A DNA stretch of 56,561 nt from an uncultured beta proteobacterium. Lineage in GTDB: Bacteria > Pseudomonadota > Gammaproteobacteria > Burkholderiales > Burkholderiaceae_B. The stretch is taken from NCBI GenBank assembly GCA_903958565.1, contig CAJBTJ010000175.1:1-56561 (forward strand). The letters run 5' to 3'. The notes under the pieces were generated by a model, which ran no database searches, had not been told where the DNA came from, and saw only the letters and a list, made by a program, of their open reading frames with translations. The translations under genes were made by a program, and so were the position numbers. Positions 30,787 through 40,659 of this stretch are shown piece by piece. Position 1 is the stretch's first letter, and each line of letters opens with the position of its first letter.

Positions 30787-31326
30787 TTAGTTTGGCGCTA
30801 ACGCAAGGGTCAGCGCCCAAGAAATCGCCGCGTATCTTAATAACTTCCCTAGCGCCATCCAGGCCACGCACGGCCAGAAAGACAATCGCAACCACCCTGC
30901 AACCAGACACAACGGATCGCCAATCACTGGTAGCCATGCAAAAAATAGTCCTGCTGGGCCGAAGCGGCGAATCCAGCGTTCCGCATGATGCCCAACCCCT
31001 TTGGGACCGGATTCAGTATTTTGGTTTGTACGCCAACGACCATACGCGCCATGAGCGCCCGCCCCCATCCAATAGCTCACAACGCCGCCCAAGGTGTTGC
31101 CGGCCGACGCGACAAAGATCGCCGGCCAGAAAAAGCTTGGCGCGTTTGCAATATAGGCGAGCAATACGGGCTCGGATCCCACTGGCAGGATCGTGGCTGC
31201 CAATAAGCCCACAATGAAAAGAGTGGGTAAGCCGACCTCCGGCAAAGACAACCAACCCAATAACTCACGCAATAGTTCGTTCAGAGCAAACTCCACCGAC
31301 AAGTAAGAAAATTTTAGCCTGGACAT
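30787..31326 (-). CDS. YqaA/DedA-type small membrane protein
   Basis: A membrane protein of about 179 residues from the ATG at 31326; a GTG at 31296 aligns better with relatives and is an alternative, since neither has a strong binding site. It has four or five hydrophobic segments and the SNARE-associated/DedA-like pattern (ILPVGSEPVLLAYI, GNTLGGVVSYWMG, FAWLPVIGDPLCLVAGWLR). YqaA proteins are thought to be lipid scramblase or transporter relatives. It is divergent from ilvA, about 40 bases apart. Confidence 0.75.
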   Translation of the reverse strand: MSRLKFSYLSVEFALNELLRELLGWLSLPEVGLPTLFIVGLLAATILPVGSEPVLLAYIANAPSFFWPAIFVASAGNTLGGVVSYWMGAGAHGAYGRWRTNQNTESGPKGVGHHAERWIRRFGPAGLFFAWLPVIGDPLCLVAGWLRLSFWPCVAWMALGKLLRYAAISWALTLALAPN

Positions 31327-31366
31327 GAGATAATTGCGGCATTGCAGCACGCCCGGCCAGGAAACT

Positions 31367-32875
31367 ATGAACACCGATTATCTTAAGCGCATCCTCACGA
31401 GCAAAGTGTATGACGTCGCGGTCGAAACCTCTCTCGACCTTGCCCCCCAACTCTCCGCACGCATCGGCAATACCGTTTTGCTCAAACGGGAAGACACGCA
31501 ATCCGTTTTTAGTTTCAAACTACGGGGAGCCTACAACAAAATGGCGCATCTTCCGAGGGCGGTGCTGTCTCGCGGCGTGATCGCCGCCTCAGCGGGAAAT
31601 CATGCGCAGGGCGTTGCACTATCCGCGCGCCGGCTTGGCTGCAAAGCCGTCATCGTGATGCCCACCACGACACCCGAGGTCAAGATTGAGGCAGTTAAAG
31701 CACTGGGGGGCGAAGTTGTCCTCAAGGGAGACAGCTTCAGTGATGCCTACGCGCACGCCTTGACCCTAGAAAAAAAACATCATCTGACCTTCGTGCACCC
31801 CTTTGACGATCCGGATGTGATTGCAGGCCAAGGGACCGTCGGCATGGAGATCTTGCGCCAACACCCAGGCCCCATTGATGCCATCTTTGTCGCGGTCGGA
31901 GGTGGCGGCCTCATCAGCGGGATTGCAGCCTACGCCAAACAACTGCGTCCTGACATCAAAATTATCGGCGTACAAACAGTCGACTCTGATGCGATGCTGC
32001 GCAGCGTGCGGGCGGGTCGCCGCGTGATGCTCACTGAAGTCGGGCTGTTCTCGGACGGGACCGCTGTCAAACAAGTCGGAATCGAAACCTTTCGGCTAGC
32101 CCGCGAATACGTCGATGACTATGTTGTCGTCGACACCGACGGAATATGCGCGGCCATCAAAGACGTCTTTCAGGACACCCGTAGCGTGCTTGAGCCTGCG
32201 GGCGCGCTTGCCATAGCCGGAGCGAAACAATACGCGAGTGAACATAAACTCAAAGGCAAGACAATGGTGGCGATCGCGTGCGGCGCCAACATGAACTTCG
32301 ACCGCCTGCGGTTTGTCGCCGAACGCGCCGAAGTGGGCGAAGAGCGCGAGGCGATTTTTGCAGTGACGTTGCCCGAACAACGTGGGAGTTTTCGCGCGTT
32401 CTGCGAGCTGGTCGGTCACCGCAATGTGACGGAGTTCAACTACCGAATTTCAGACTCAACCTCGGCCTACGTTTTTGTTGGGATTCAAGTATCCAGCTCA
32501 ACCGAACCGGTGCGCATCGCGAACAGTTTTCGCAAACACGGCTTCAATACGCTTGATCTGACCGATGACGAAATGTCAAAAACGCACTTGCGTCACATGG
32601 TGGGTGGTCGGTCGGGCCTGGCGCAGCACGAACTTCTCTACCGCTTTGAGTTTCCAGAAAGGCCAGGGGCGCTGATGCGCTTCCTGCAAGCGATGAAACC
32701 AGACTGGAACATCAGCCTTTTCCATTACCGAAACCAAGGCGCAGATTACGGTCAGGTCTTGATTGGGATTCAAGTGCCGGCAGGTAGCAAAAAAGCCTTC
32801 AAAGCCTTTCTGGACGAAGTGGGTTACCCACACTGGAATGAGACAGACAATCCTGCCTACAAACTATTTCTGTGA
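31367..32875 (+). CDS. ilvA: Biosynthetic threonine ammonia-lyase
   Basis: A 502-residue PLP enzyme converting threonine to 2-oxobutanoate at the head of isoleucine synthesis. The PLP lysine lies in SFKLRGAYNKM, with the glycine-rich phosphate loop VGGGGLISG and SAGNHAQGVALSA. Two C-terminal ACT-like domains (about 330-500) provide isoleucine feedback control, so this is the biosynthetic form. The ATG at 31367 follows AGGAAA by three bases. Confidence 0.95.
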   Translation: MNTDYLKRILTSKVYDVAVETSLDLAPQLSARIGNTVLLKREDTQSVFSFKLRGAYNKMAHLPRAVLSRGVIAASAGNHAQGVALSARRLGCKAVIVMPTTTPEVKIEAVKALGGEVVLKGDSFSDAYAHALTLEKKHHLTFVHPFDDPDVIAGQGTVGMEILRQHPGPIDAIFVAVGGGGLISGIAAYAKQLRPDIKIIGVQTVDSDAMLRSVRAGRRVMLTEVGLFSDGTAVKQVGIETFRLAREYVDDYVVVDTDGICAAIKDVFQDTRSVLEPAGALAIAGAKQYASEHKLKGKTMVAIACGANMNFDRLRFVAERAEVGEEREAIFAVTLPEQRGSFRAFCELVGHRNVTEFNYRISDSTSAYVFVGIQVSSSTEPVRIANSFRKHGFNTLDLTDDEMSKTHLRHMVGGRSGLAQHELLYRFEFPERPGALMRFLQAMKPDWNISLFHYRNQGADYGQVLIGIQVPAGSKKAFKAFLDEVGYPHWNETDNPAYKLFL

Positions 32876-32915
32876 ACACCGGGCGGGTGCAGCGCGTGTC
32901 AATCAGCCTGCGCGC

Positions 32916-33467
32916 CTAGAACGTGCATACGCTAAAGAATGGCGTGTCCGTTTTCGCGATCAGGGAGGACCCACCCAAGTCGGGAAGATCCACGATGGCA
33001 GCTGCCTCAACCACATTACTGCCCAACTGTTGTAGCAACTTAACGGCAGCGAGCATCGTGCCACCCGTCGCAACCAAGTCATCCACAAGCAACACGCGCT
33101 GCCCCGGTTTGACAGCATCTTGATGCACTTCAACGACCGCATCGCCGTACTCAAGCGTGTAAGCCGCTGAGACGGTCTTATAAGGCAGTTTGCCCTGCTT
33201 ACGGACTGGAACAAAACCGACCCCTAGTGCATAGGCAAGCGCGCTACCAAAAATAAATCCCCGCGCATCGATACCAACCACCACGTCGAGCTTATGGCGC
33301 ATGTGGCGGTAAACAAAGATATCGATCAACGAACGAAAAGCGCGCGGGTCTTGTAGCAGGGGAGTAATGTCACGAAACATAACGCCGGGCTTCGGCCAGT
33401 CAGGTACGTTGCGGATCAGGCTGCGCACAAGCTCTATTGGATCCTGATATGGAATCGGGGTATTCAT
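32916..33467 (-). CDS. apt: Adenine phosphoribosyltransferase
   Basis: A 183-residue purine salvage enzyme joining adenine and PRPP to [17 protein letters not shown] is the PRPP-binding loop, preceded by [14 protein letters not shown] and [12 protein letters not shown], which are typical of Apt. The ATG at 33467 follows a GGAGA site; an upstream codon would add only seven residues. It is followed at a short distance by the convergent ilvA end and shares its direction with purT. Confidence 0.94.
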   Translation of the reverse strand: MNTPIPYQDPIELVRSLIRNVPDWPKPGVMFRDITPLLQDPRAFRSLIDIFVYRHMRHKLDVVVGIDARGFIFGSALAYALGVGFVPVRKQGKLPYKTVSAAYTLEYGDAVVEVHQDAVKPGQRVLLVDDLVATGGTMLAAVKLLQQLGSNVVEAAAIVDLPDLGGSSLIAKTDTPFFSVCTF

Positions 33468-33549
33468 CGAACGATTCTCCGCAAACATTTAAACAAAACA
33501 AAGAATACGCTAAGCCTGCACCGACACAGGCCTAGCTCAGGAATATATT

Positions 33550-34806
33550 TCAGGCGGGTCGTATCTTGACCGCGCGCGACACACGCAACGCTTTGGCACG
33601 CGCCTCGTCGATCGTACGGTCTTGCGCCAGCGCAACACCCATCCGTCGCTTCACAAAGGACTCAGGCTTACCGAAGAGCCGCACATCGGTACCCGGCTCG
33701 GCCAGCGCGGCCGCTACGCCGTCATAGCCAATCCCGTGCGCCTCGACCCCTCCATAAATGACGCTGCTTGCTCCAGGCGCACTTAAGACTGTATCGACAG
33801 GCAACCCGAGGAGCGCCCGTGCATGCAGTTCAAACTCGCTTTGGCGTTGCGTCATAAGCGTTACCAAGCCTGTGTCGTGTGGGCGAGGGCTCACCTCAGA
33901 GAACCAAACTTGATCCCCCGACACAAAGAGCTCCACCCCAAAAATACCCTGCCCCCCCAAACTATCCGTGACCTGCAATGCGATGTGCTTGGCGCGTTCC
34001 AAGGCCCGCTCAGGCATGGGCTGCGGCTGCCAACTCTCGACATAATCGCCGTCCACCTGGCGATGGCCGATCGGTTCACAAAAATGAGTCGAAATCTTGC
34101 CGTCTGCACCACGCGCACGTACCGTCAGGAGCGTGATCTCATATTCAAAATCGATAAACCCCTCAACAATAATGCGCGTACCGTCGACTCGCCCCCCTTG
34201 CCGAGCAATATTCCAGGCAATCGCGATATCTTGCGGCCCGCGCAACACCGACTGCCCCTTACCAGAGGAAGACATCACGGGCTTGACCAAACAAGGGAAA
34301 CCCACTTTTTGGGTCGCGAGTTCAAGCTCTTGGATGGAATCCGCGAACTGATACGTCGAGGTAGGCAATCCCAGTTGCTCAGCCGCCAGGCGGCGTATTC
34401 CCTCGCGATTCATCGTCAGTTGCGCGGCCCGCGCAGTCGGGGTCACGCGCACTTGACCTGCAGCCTCAAGCTCAACCAACAGCTCGGTCGCGATCGCTTC
34501 AATTTCCGGAACAATAATGTGAGGGCGCTCTTGAGCGATTATTTTCCTAAGCGCTTCTTTGTCTGTCATGGTGACAACATGCGCGCGATGCGCGACCTGC
34601 TGCCCGGGCGCCTGGGCATAACGATCCACCGCAATGACTTCAACCCCAAAGCGTTGTAATGCCATGATGACTTCCTTGCCGAGCTCACCCGAACCCAACA
34701 ACATCACCCGCAGCGCGGTGGGTGATCCTGGCGTGCCCAAACGGGCCTCAAAGGGCGCCAACGCGGAAGAAGGAGATGGGTTCGATAGAAAAGGGGGCGT
34801 GGCCAT
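33550..34806 (-). CDS. purT: Formate-dependent phosphoribosylglycinamide formyltransferase
   Basis: A 418-residue ATP-grasp enzyme that formylates glycinamide ribotide with free formate and ATP in purine synthesis. Landmarks are [46 protein letters not shown] and [13 protein letters not shown]. It replaces the folate-using PurN step; whether purN also exists cannot be seen here. It is divergent from kdsD. Confidence 0.96.
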   Translation of the reverse strand: MATPPFLSNPSPSSALAPFEARLGTPGSPTALRVMLLGSGELGKEVIMALQRFGVEVIAVDRYAQAPGQQVAHRAHVVTMTDKEALRKIIAQERPHIIVPEIEAIATELLVELEAAGQVRVTPTARAAQLTMNREGIRRLAAEQLGLPTSTYQFADSIQELELATQKVGFPCLVKPVMSSSGKGQSVLRGPQDIAIAWNIARQGGRVDGTRIIVEGFIDFEYEITLLTVRARGADGKISTHFCEPIGHRQVDGDYVESWQPQPMPERALERAKHIALQVTDSLGGQGIFGVELFVSGDQVWFSEVSPRPHDTGLVTLMTQRQSEFELHARALLGLPVDTVLSAPGASSVIYGGVEAHGIGYDGVAAALAEPGTDVRLFGKPESFVKRRMGVALAQDRTIDEARAKALRVSRAVKIRPA

Positions 34807-34869
34807 AGGGAACCTAAAAACGTCAAAAAATAACGATGGTTGATGCCCGGACAGTAGCAGATAGAAACG

Positions 34870-34887
34870 CAGCCCGCCTGCGGGCTG
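34870..34887. repeat. Perfect 8-bp hairpin in the purT-kdsD intergenic region
   Basis: CAGCCCGC (34870-34877) and GCGGGCTG (34880-34887) pair around CT. It is 20 bases before the kdsD start and in the divergent promoter region. No T-run follows. It could be an operator or a 5' leader structure of kdsD. Confidence 0.45.
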
Positions 34888-34906
34888 AAACGATTAAAAT
34901 CGGGCA

Positions 34907-35893
34907 ATGTCTTCACCTAAACTGTCCGCAGCCTCTGTGCTTGCCTCCGCTCGTCGCACCCTGGATATCGAAGCCCGAGCGCTGACCGAACTGAACCAAC
35001 GCCTAGACGCAAGCGTTGAACAAGCGGTCGCGCTTATGCTCGCCTGCCCGGGTCGGGTGGTGGTCTGCGGCCTAGGTAAAACAGGCCATATTGCTCGGAA
35101 AATCGCAGCGACGCTGGCCTCGACAGGCACGCCTTCGTTTTTCTTACATGCGGCCGAAGCCATTCATGGCGACATCGGGATGATCGGTGGGCAAGACCTT
35201 CTGATTGCCGTCTCGTATTCCGGCTCGGGTCCAGAGCTGCTCGCCATTCTGCCGGCCGCACATCGGCTTGGGGTCAAAGTGATCGCCATGACGGGTCACA
35301 ACGATTCGGAGCTCGCTCGCTTGGCCGACGTACACCTAGACGTGAGTGTCTCTCAAGAAGCCTGCCCACTCAATCTTGCACCCACCGCAAGCACCACGGT
35401 TGCGCTGGCCATGGGCGACGCCTTAGCCGTTGCCTGCCTAGAGGCGCGTGGCTTCGGCGCTGACGACTTTGCCCGCTCGCACCCCGGCGGCGCACTGGGT
35501 CGTCGGCTATTGACCCGCGTGGCTGACATTATGCGCAGTGCGAGTGCAGTGCCCTGCGTCACGCAATCGGCTTCGGTTTTTGAAGCCTTAGAAGAAATCT
35601 CACGCAAAGGCATGGGCATGACGGCCGTCATCGACTCCGATGGCCGCGCGATCGGGATTTTTACTGATGGCGATCTGCGGCGCCTCATCGAACGTAAAGG
35701 AGATGTCCGCAAGCTGACTGTGGCGGACGGCATGTCCCACAACCCTCGACACATTCAATCCGAAGCGCTCGCTGTCGATGCAGCAGTGATTATGGACAGT
35801 CACAAACTCAACCAAATGCTGGTGTCCGACGACCAGGGCAAACTGATCGGCGCCGTGCATATGCACGACTTAATGGCGGCTAAGGTCGTCTAA
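34907..35893 (+). CDS. kdsD: Arabinose-5-phosphate isomerase KdsD
   Basis: A 328-residue isomerase making D-arabinose 5-phosphate, the first KDO precursor. The SIS domain spans about 35-180 (GLGKTGHIARKIAATLASTGTPSFFLHAAEAIHGD; SYSGSGPELL), followed by two CBS domains (about 205-325). It heads the kdsD-kdsC-lptC-lptA-lptB unit; the gap to kdsC is six bases. Confidence 0.95.
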   Translation: MSSPKLSAASVLASARRTLDIEARALTELNQRLDASVEQAVALMLACPGRVVVCGLGKTGHIARKIAATLASTGTPSFFLHAAEAIHGDIGMIGGQDLLIAVSYSGSGPELLAILPAAHRLGVKVIAMTGHNDSELARLADVHLDVSVSQEACPLNLAPTASTTVALAMGDALAVACLEARGFGADDFARSHPGGALGRRLLTRVADIMRSASAVPCVTQSASVFEALEEISRKGMGMTAVIDSDGRAIGIFTDGDLRRLIERKGDVRKLTVADGMSHNPRHIQSEALAVDAAVIMDSHKLNQMLVSDDQGKLIGAVHMHDLMAAKVV

Positions 35894-35899
35894 ACCGTC

Positions 35900-36499
35900 A
35901 TGAACAGACCTCCTCTCATCCCCCATCCTGCTGAAGCACTGGTGCTGGCAAAAATTTCTGCTTCGGTTCGCGAGCGTCTGGCGCGCATCAAGCTCATGGT
36001 GTTCGATGTTGACGGCATACTGACCGACGGCAGCCTTTGGTATGGCGAGCACGGAGAGGTGTTCAAGCGGTTTAATGCATTAGACGGCCATGGGCTGAAA
36101 ATGCTGGCGGCCAGCGGCGTCACCGTCGTGCTGATGACAGGCCGCTCCGGCCCAATCGTCGATCGTCGTGCCGCCGAACTTGGGCTCGGTGACGTCCTGC
36201 AAAACGTCCGAGACAAAGGCCTAGCCATCACTGAGCTCGCCTTAAAACATCATGTCGCACTGGAACAAACAGGGTTCATGGGAGACGACCTAATCGACTT
36301 GCCCGCCATGCAGCGCACGGGCTTTGCAGCCTCCGTGCCAGATGCGCCTGCTTATGTGCAACAAGCTGCGCACTGGGTGGCCATTAAGGAGGGTGGCCAT
36401 GGTGCAGCACGCGAATGCTGCGACATCATTTTGGCCGCGCAGCATCGCCTTGGAACGTTTTTTCAGCCGGGGCGTCTAGGCCCTGGCACGCTTCAGTAA
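35900..36499 (+). CDS. kdsC: 3-deoxy-D-manno-octulosonate 8-phosphate phosphatase
   Basis: A 199-residue HAD-family phosphatase without a cap domain, as usual for KdsC. The nucleophile motif is DVDGILTDGSLWYG, with MTGRSGPIVDRRAAELG and GDDLIDLPAM further on. It releases KDO for activation by KdsB. Six-base gaps on both sides show cotranscription. Confidence 0.95.
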   Translation: MNRPPLIPHPAEALVLAKISASVRERLARIKLMVFDVDGILTDGSLWYGEHGEVFKRFNALDGHGLKMLAASGVTVVLMTGRSGPIVDRRAAELGLGDVLQNVRDKGLAITELALKHHVALEQTGFMGDDLIDLPAMQRTGFAASVPDAPAYVQQAAHWVAIKEGGHGAARECCDIILAAQHRLGTFFQPGRLGPGTLQ

Positions 36500-36505
36500 G
36501 CCGTC

Positions 36506-37123
36506 ATGAAAGAACGCGCCTCGATTGTCGTTTCACTCGTTATCCTGCTCTCGCTTGTCATGGGCACGTGGTGGGCGGCCGATTACTCGTTACGCGCCGT
36601 CGAAATTGATCCCCCTAGCCGTATCACACACGAGCCAGACAGTTGGGCAAAAAAAATTGTGCTCTTGCGAACGGACGAAAAAGGGATTGTGATCCATCGC
36701 CTTGAAAGCGATCTGATGGAACACTTCCCTGACGACAAATCCTACGAGTTAATCGCGCCCCGCGCCTTTGGGCTCAAGCCTGAAAACCCCCTCACTGTTG
36801 CCACCTCTCGCATCGCCGTGATTTACGACGAGGGCAATCGCATCATCATGCGTGGTGACGCCGTCATCTTGCGCCTCGGGGATGCCGAGCGTCAGCCACT
36901 GAATTTTCGTAGCGAAGAACTCACCTTGCTCGTCAAGGAAGATATAAGCTACACGGACCTTGCGGCCGTCGCAACCAGCGGTCGCTCTCGCATGAGCGGC
37001 ACAGGCATGCGCTTTAACAACGCCACGCAGCAGCTAGACGTGTTTAAATCGACCGATGTCGACATTGCGCCGAAAGATCAGGCAGCAGAATCGAACCCCA
37101 AAGCGTTAATGTCCAAGCCATGA
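36506..37123 (+). CDS. lptC: Lipopolysaccharide export protein LptC
   Basis: A 205-residue inner-membrane protein with one N-terminal anchor (IVVSLVILLSLVMGTWWAADY) and a periplasmic beta-jellyroll. It passes lipopolysaccharide from LptB2FG to LptA. Sequence similarity in this family is low; the assignment rests on size, topology and its place directly before lptA with an ATGA overlap. Confidence 0.9.
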   Translation: MKERASIVVSLVILLSLVMGTWWAADYSLRAVEIDPPSRITHEPDSWAKKIVLLRTDEKGIVIHRLESDLMEHFPDDKSYELIAPRAFGLKPENPLTVATSRIAVIYDEGNRIIMRGDAVILRLGDAERQPLNFRSEELTLLVKEDISYTDLAAVATSGRSRMSGTGMRFNNATQQLDVFKSTDVDIAPKDQAAESNPKALMSKP

Positions 37124-37773
37124 TTATATTTTGCTCTCCGCGCGCCGCTCTGCAATCGTTCATCGCCGCACTGTGCCTGTCGCTTTTTACAATGGCGTAT
37201 GCGCAACAGGCGCCTGCCACCGTCCCAACACCTGAAGAACCAAGCACGACGATTTTGTCAGATACGCTTCATTACGACGACACAAAGCGCGAAAGCACCT
37301 TCACCGGCAAAGTCGTCATGACGCGCGGCTTACTCACGATGAACGCTGATGTACTACAAATGCGTGAAGATAAGGACGGCAACCAGTTCGGCGAAGCCAC
37401 CATGAAGAGCGACAAGCTGGTTTTGATCCGTCAGTTACGCCCAGAGAACTTTGAAGTGCTCGAAGGCGTGGGTCAGCGCGCTGAGTACGACGGCAAAAAC
37501 GAAACGTTTGATTTAATCGGCAAGGCAGTGGTCTCGCGCTACATTTGTGGCAAGCACTTTGATACGGTCAGCGGCCAGCAGGTCCGTTATAGCCAGAAGA
37601 CCGACGTCTACCAAGCGTTTTCAGGACCAAATTCCGCCAATAGCGATGGGCGTGTACGCTCTGTTGCACAACCGAAAGCGCGTGCGGAGGCCGCTGTCGC
37701 TGAATGCAAAGCTAAGCAGGGCAATCTGCCGCCACCGCCCGTCACTAAGCCAGCCGGCGCCGCGCGGCCTTAA
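37120..37773 (+). CDS. lptA: Lipopolysaccharide transport periplasmic protein LptA
   Basis: A 217-residue periplasmic bridge protein. A signal peptide (ending TMAYAQ near residue 29) precedes an OstA-type jellyroll with repeats such as [21 protein letters not shown]. The C-terminal tail is rich in Pro and Ala. It overlaps lptC by four bases and lies ten bases before lptB. Confidence 0.92.
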   Translation: MIIFCSPRAALQSFIAALCLSLFTMAYAQQAPATVPTPEEPSTTILSDTLHYDDTKRESTFTGKVVMTRGLLTMNADVLQMREDKDGNQFGEATMKSDKLVLIRQLRPENFEVLEGVGQRAEYDGKNETFDLIGKAVVSRYICGKHFDTVSGQQVRYSQKTDVYQAFSGPNSANSDGRVRSVAQPKARAEAAVAECKAKQGNLPPPPVTKPAGAARP

Positions 37774-37783
37774 CACACGACTC

Positions 37784-38575
37784 ATGCAGACATCGCACGC
37801 CTCAACCCTATCAAATCCAGCCTCTGAGCATCCGTCAGGAAGGCTCAGTGCGACAGGGCTGCGCAAGTCATATGGCGGGCGCATGGTGGTCCAGGACGTC
37901 TCTATTTCAGTGAATAGTGGAGAGGTAGTCGGCCTACTGGGCCCAAACGGTGCAGGAAAAACCACAAGCTTTTATATGATCGTCGGCCTCGTCGCGGCCG
38001 ATGCGGGTCGTATCGAAATTGACGATACGATCATCAGCAGCATGCCCATCCATCGACGTGCGCGCATGGGCTTGTCCTACTTGCCACAGGATGCCTCCGT
38101 TTTTCGCCGACTAACGGTCGAGCAAAATATCCGCGCTGTACTTGAATTACAGATCGACAACGAAGGCAAGCGATTCTCAACGAGCACGATCGAGCGTCAA
38201 CTTGACTCCTTGCTCGAAGAGCTACAAATCACGCACATCCGGAAAAACAGCGCGCTGTCACTTTCCGGCGGAGAACGCCGGCGCGTAGAAATTTCTCGTG
38301 CGCTCGCGACGCGCCCTCGATTTATTCTGCTGGACGAACCCTTCGCTGGTGTAGACCCTATTGCCGTCATTGAAATCCAGCGCATCGTGCGCTTTCTGAA
38401 AAGCCGCGGCATCGGCGTGCTCATTACAGATCACAACGTACGCGAAACCCTCGGTATCTGCGACCGCGCCTATATCATTAGCGAAGGTAAAGTGCTCACA
38501 AGCGGCTTACCCGACGAGATCATTAATGACGCATCCGTACGCCGTGTGTACCTGGGCGAACACTTCAAGATGTAA
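37784..38575 (+). CDS. lptB: Lipopolysaccharide export ABC transporter ATPase LptB
   Basis: A 263-residue ATPase with Walker [14 protein letters not shown] signature [11 protein letters not shown], and Walker [14 protein letters not shown]. It powers lipopolysaccharide extraction with LptFG, which are encoded elsewhere. The start is ATG 37784, giving a normal LptB with about 20 extra N-terminal residues. In most proteobacteria rpoN follows; here 200 bases of non-coding DNA lead to hpf. Confidence 0.96.
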   Translation: MQTSHASTLSNPASEHPSGRLSATGLRKSYGGRMVVQDVSISVNSGEVVGLLGPNGAGKTTSFYMIVGLVAADAGRIEIDDTIISSMPIHRRARMGLSYLPQDASVFRRLTVEQNIRAVLELQIDNEGKRFSTSTIERQLDSLLEELQITHIRKNSALSLSGGERRRVEISRALATRPRFILLDEPFAGVDPIAVIEIQRIVRFLKSRGIGVLITDHNVRETLGICDRAYIISEGKVLTSGLPDEIINDASVRRVYLGEHFKM

Positions 38576-38660
38576 CGCCTGCGAGGGCGGCACCCCCCCT
38601 GATGCTGCACCGCACACCAAATAATCCCTGACGCAGATCAATCTATGGGTATTTTTACCC

Positions 38661-38688
38661 TTGATTTCCGCATACAAGTCACTACACT
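38661..38688 (+). promoter_or_regulatory. Candidate sigma-70 promoter for hpf
   Basis: TTGATT (38661-38666) and TACACT (38683-38688) are 16 bases apart, each matching four of six consensus bases. A small dyad GGGTA-TTTT-TACCC (38647-38660) directly precedes it. The predicted leader before hpf would be about 80 bases. The rest of 38576-38775 shows no gene. Confidence 0.35.
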
Positions 38689-38775
38689 TTAAACATCAGC
38701 CATCAACATAGGAGTCCCCCGCCGCCCACACCCCGTGCATCCGCACAACCGTCGTTCCTTTTTGGAGAGTACGCA

Positions 38776-39102
38776 ATGAACCTGAACATTACCGGTCACC
38801 ATCTTGACGTCACCCCAGCCATCCGGGAATACATCCAAACCAAAATGACCCGCGTTTTACGGCATTTTGACCACGTTATCGGCTCGCAGGTCATCCTGTC
38901 GCTCGAGCCACTCAAGCATCGCGCAGAAATTACCTTGCATGTCCGCGGCAAGGATATTCACTGCGAGGCCTCAGAACAAAATCTTTACGCCTCGATTGAC
39001 TTGCTCATCGACAAAGTCGACCGTAAAGTACTCCAATACAAAGCACGCACGCAGGACCATCAGCACCTGGCCCCCAAAAGACAGGTCTTCGAAACCGCGT
39101 AA
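38776..39102 (+). CDS. hpf: Ribosome hibernation promoting factor
   Basis: A 108-residue short-form HPF/RaiA protein starting MNLNITGHHLDVTPAIREYI. It binds the 30S decoding site when growth slows and helps pair ribosomes into inactive dimers. There is no long C-terminal extension. The binding site GGAGAG precedes the ATG, and a strong terminator follows. Confidence 0.94.
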   Translation: MNLNITGHHLDVTPAIREYIQTKMTRVLRHFDHVIGSQVILSLEPLKHRAEITLHVRGKDIHCEASEQNLYASIDLLIDKVDRKVLQYKARTQDHQHLAPKRQVFETA

Positions 39103-39131
39103 TCGCTTTTCGACCCGCTGTTCCGAACTCA

Positions 39132-39164
39132 CGCCCGCAGGCATTTGGCGGGCGTTGTTTTTTG
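39132..39164 (+). terminator. Intrinsic terminator after hpf
   Basis: CGCCCGC (39132-39138) and GCGGGCG (39148-39154) form a stem followed by TTGTTTTTT. It isolates hpf from ptsN, which then needs its own promoter. Confidence 0.85.
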
Positions 39165-39220
39165 TACGACACCTCAATCGAGCAGGTTGGAGAGTCAAGC
39201 CGACATGCCTGCGGCCAACC

Positions 39221-39226
39221 TATAAT
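39221..39226 (+). promoter_or_regulatory. Consensus -10 box directly before ptsN
   Basis: A perfect TATAAT lies only seven bases before the ptsN ATG at 39234, so transcription would begin at or within a base of the start codon. No good -35 box is at 16-18 bases, and no ribosome binding site exists between it and the ATG. This may make ptsN mRNA leaderless. Confidence 0.5.
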
Positions 39227-39233
39227 TCATCGC

Positions 39234-39689
39234 ATGAAACACTTGTCTCGCCTTTTGCCACTCAACAACGTTGTGCTAGACATGCCCGCGACCAGTAAAA
39301 AACGGGTGTTCGAACAAGCTGGGCTGCTGCTTGAAAATAATCAAGGGGTAGAACGTGCCGCTGTCTACGCAAGCCTATTCGCCCGTGAACGTCTGGGATC
39401 AACCGGTTTAGGCGCAGGGATCGCGATGCCACACGGCCGGATTAAGGGGCTTCGGGCAGGAATCGCCGCTTTCATTAGGCTCGCGAAACCCATCGCCTTT
39501 GATGCGCCTGACCGACAACCCGTTGATCAGCTGTTAATTCTGCTCACGCCAGAGGCCTCAACGCAACAACATCTCGATATACTTGCCGAAGTGGCTCGCC
39601 TGTTTTCCGACAAAACGCTCAGGTCACGGTTAGCGATGGAAACCGACCCGAAAATCGTCCATGCGTTGTTGACCGAAGACCTCCGCTAA
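39234..39689 (+). CDS. ptsN: Nitrogen-type PTS IIA protein
   Basis: A 151-residue EIIA(Ntr) protein. The phosphorylated residue is His67 in AMPHGRIKG. It takes phosphate from NPr and acts as a signalling protein rather than a sugar carrier. The ATG at 39234 matches the family start (homologues begin MNRLARILPLENVVLD-like); a downstream Met would cut the fold. It is separated from hpf by a terminator and leads into hprK-rapZ. Confidence 0.93.
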   Translation: MKHLSRLLPLNNVVLDMPATSKKRVFEQAGLLLENNQGVERAAVYASLFARERLGSTGLGAGIAMPHGRIKGLRAGIAAFIRLAKPIAFDAPDRQPVDQLLILLTPEASTQQHLDILAEVARLFSDKTLRSRLAMETDPKIVHALLTEDLR

Positions 39690-39731
39690 TTTTTTCGCCG
39701 GCGGACCCACCCTTTCCACAACGGAGTCGCC

Positions 39732-40658
39732 ATGCTGACGGTGCAGGATCTGGTTCTCGACACGACCGAAGACATTCCATTCACCTGGGTTGCTGGTCAA
39801 ACGGCGGCAGATCGTCTTATCCCAGACAACGGCGCGGCCGCTGCCGATTTGATCGGGCACTTGAATCTTATTCATCCTTCACGGATTCAAGTGTTCGGCA
39901 CACAGGAAATGGACTACTACACACGCTTTGACTCCAAGCGGCGCGTCCATCATCTCGACGAGCTCCTGGCGGGTGGCGTACCAGCAATTCTCATTGCCGA
40001 CGGCTTGCCGCCAACCGGTGATTTGATCGAGGGCTGCGAGCGCAATCACATTCCTCTTCTGACGACCCCCGTTCCAGCAGCAGAGCTCATCGACCTGCTG
40101 CGCATTTATTTGAGTCGACGCCTTGCTCCCACGACAACAGTGCATGGCGTCTTCATGGATGTGCTTGGGGTGGGAGTGCTGATTACGGGGGAGTCCGGGC
40201 TGGGAAAAAGTGAACTTGCGCTCGAGTTGATTTCACGTGGTCACGGCCTAGTGGCCGACGATGCGGTGGATCTTTCACGCACAGCCCCGCACGTGGTCGA
40301 GGGGCACTGTCCGGAGCTCTTGCGCAACATGCTTGAAGTCCGCGGCTTGGGATTGTTAAATATCCGTACGATTTTTGGTGAAACATCTGTACGCCGCAAA
40401 ATGAAACTCAAATTGATCGTGCATCTTGTGCGCGCGACGGCACAGGACAAGTTTGAACGTCTCCCTTTGCAAGACATGACGCAAGATATGCTCGGCTGCC
40501 CGATACGCAAAGTCATGTTGCAAGTGGCGGCAGGACGCAACTTAGCGGTTTTGGTAGAAGCCGCGGTACGCAATACGATTCTTAAGCTGCGCGGCATCGA
40601 CACCCTCGCTGAGTTCATGCAAAGACAAGCTGAAGCCATCGCACGGGGACAGCCTTAA
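39732..40658 (+). CDS. hprK: HPr kinase/phosphorylase
   Basis: A 308-residue bifunctional enzyme that phosphorylates and dephosphorylates a serine of HPr-type proteins. The Walker A motif GESGLGKS is at 153-160, with the preceding VHGVFMDV region carrying the conserved histidine 138. The C-terminal signature [15 protein letters not shown] is intact. It is found with ptsN in many betaproteobacteria that lack sugar-transport PTS, where it is thought to control metabolism. ACGGAG precedes the ATG. Confidence 0.95.
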   Translation: MLTVQDLVLDTTEDIPFTWVAGQTAADRLIPDNGAAAADLIGHLNLIHPSRIQVFGTQEMDYYTRFDSKRRVHHLDELLAGGVPAILIADGLPPTGDLIEGCERNHIPLLTTPVPAAELIDLLRIYLSRRLAPTTTVHGVFMDVLGVGVLITGESGLGKSELALELISRGHGLVADDAVDLSRTAPHVVEGHCPELLRNMLEVRGLGLLNIRTIFGETSVRRKMKLKLIVHLVRATAQDKFERLPLQDMTQDMLGCPIRKVMLQVAAGRNLAVLVEAAVRNTILKLRGIDTLAEFMQRQAEAIARGQP

Positions 40659-40659
40659 T

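Noticed and set aside
38735-38779. 14-codon open frame (GTG to TGA) overlapping the hpf start as a possible leader peptide
   Set aside because: The only ribosome-site-like GGAG is 20 bases upstream, and nothing in the codons suggests attenuation.
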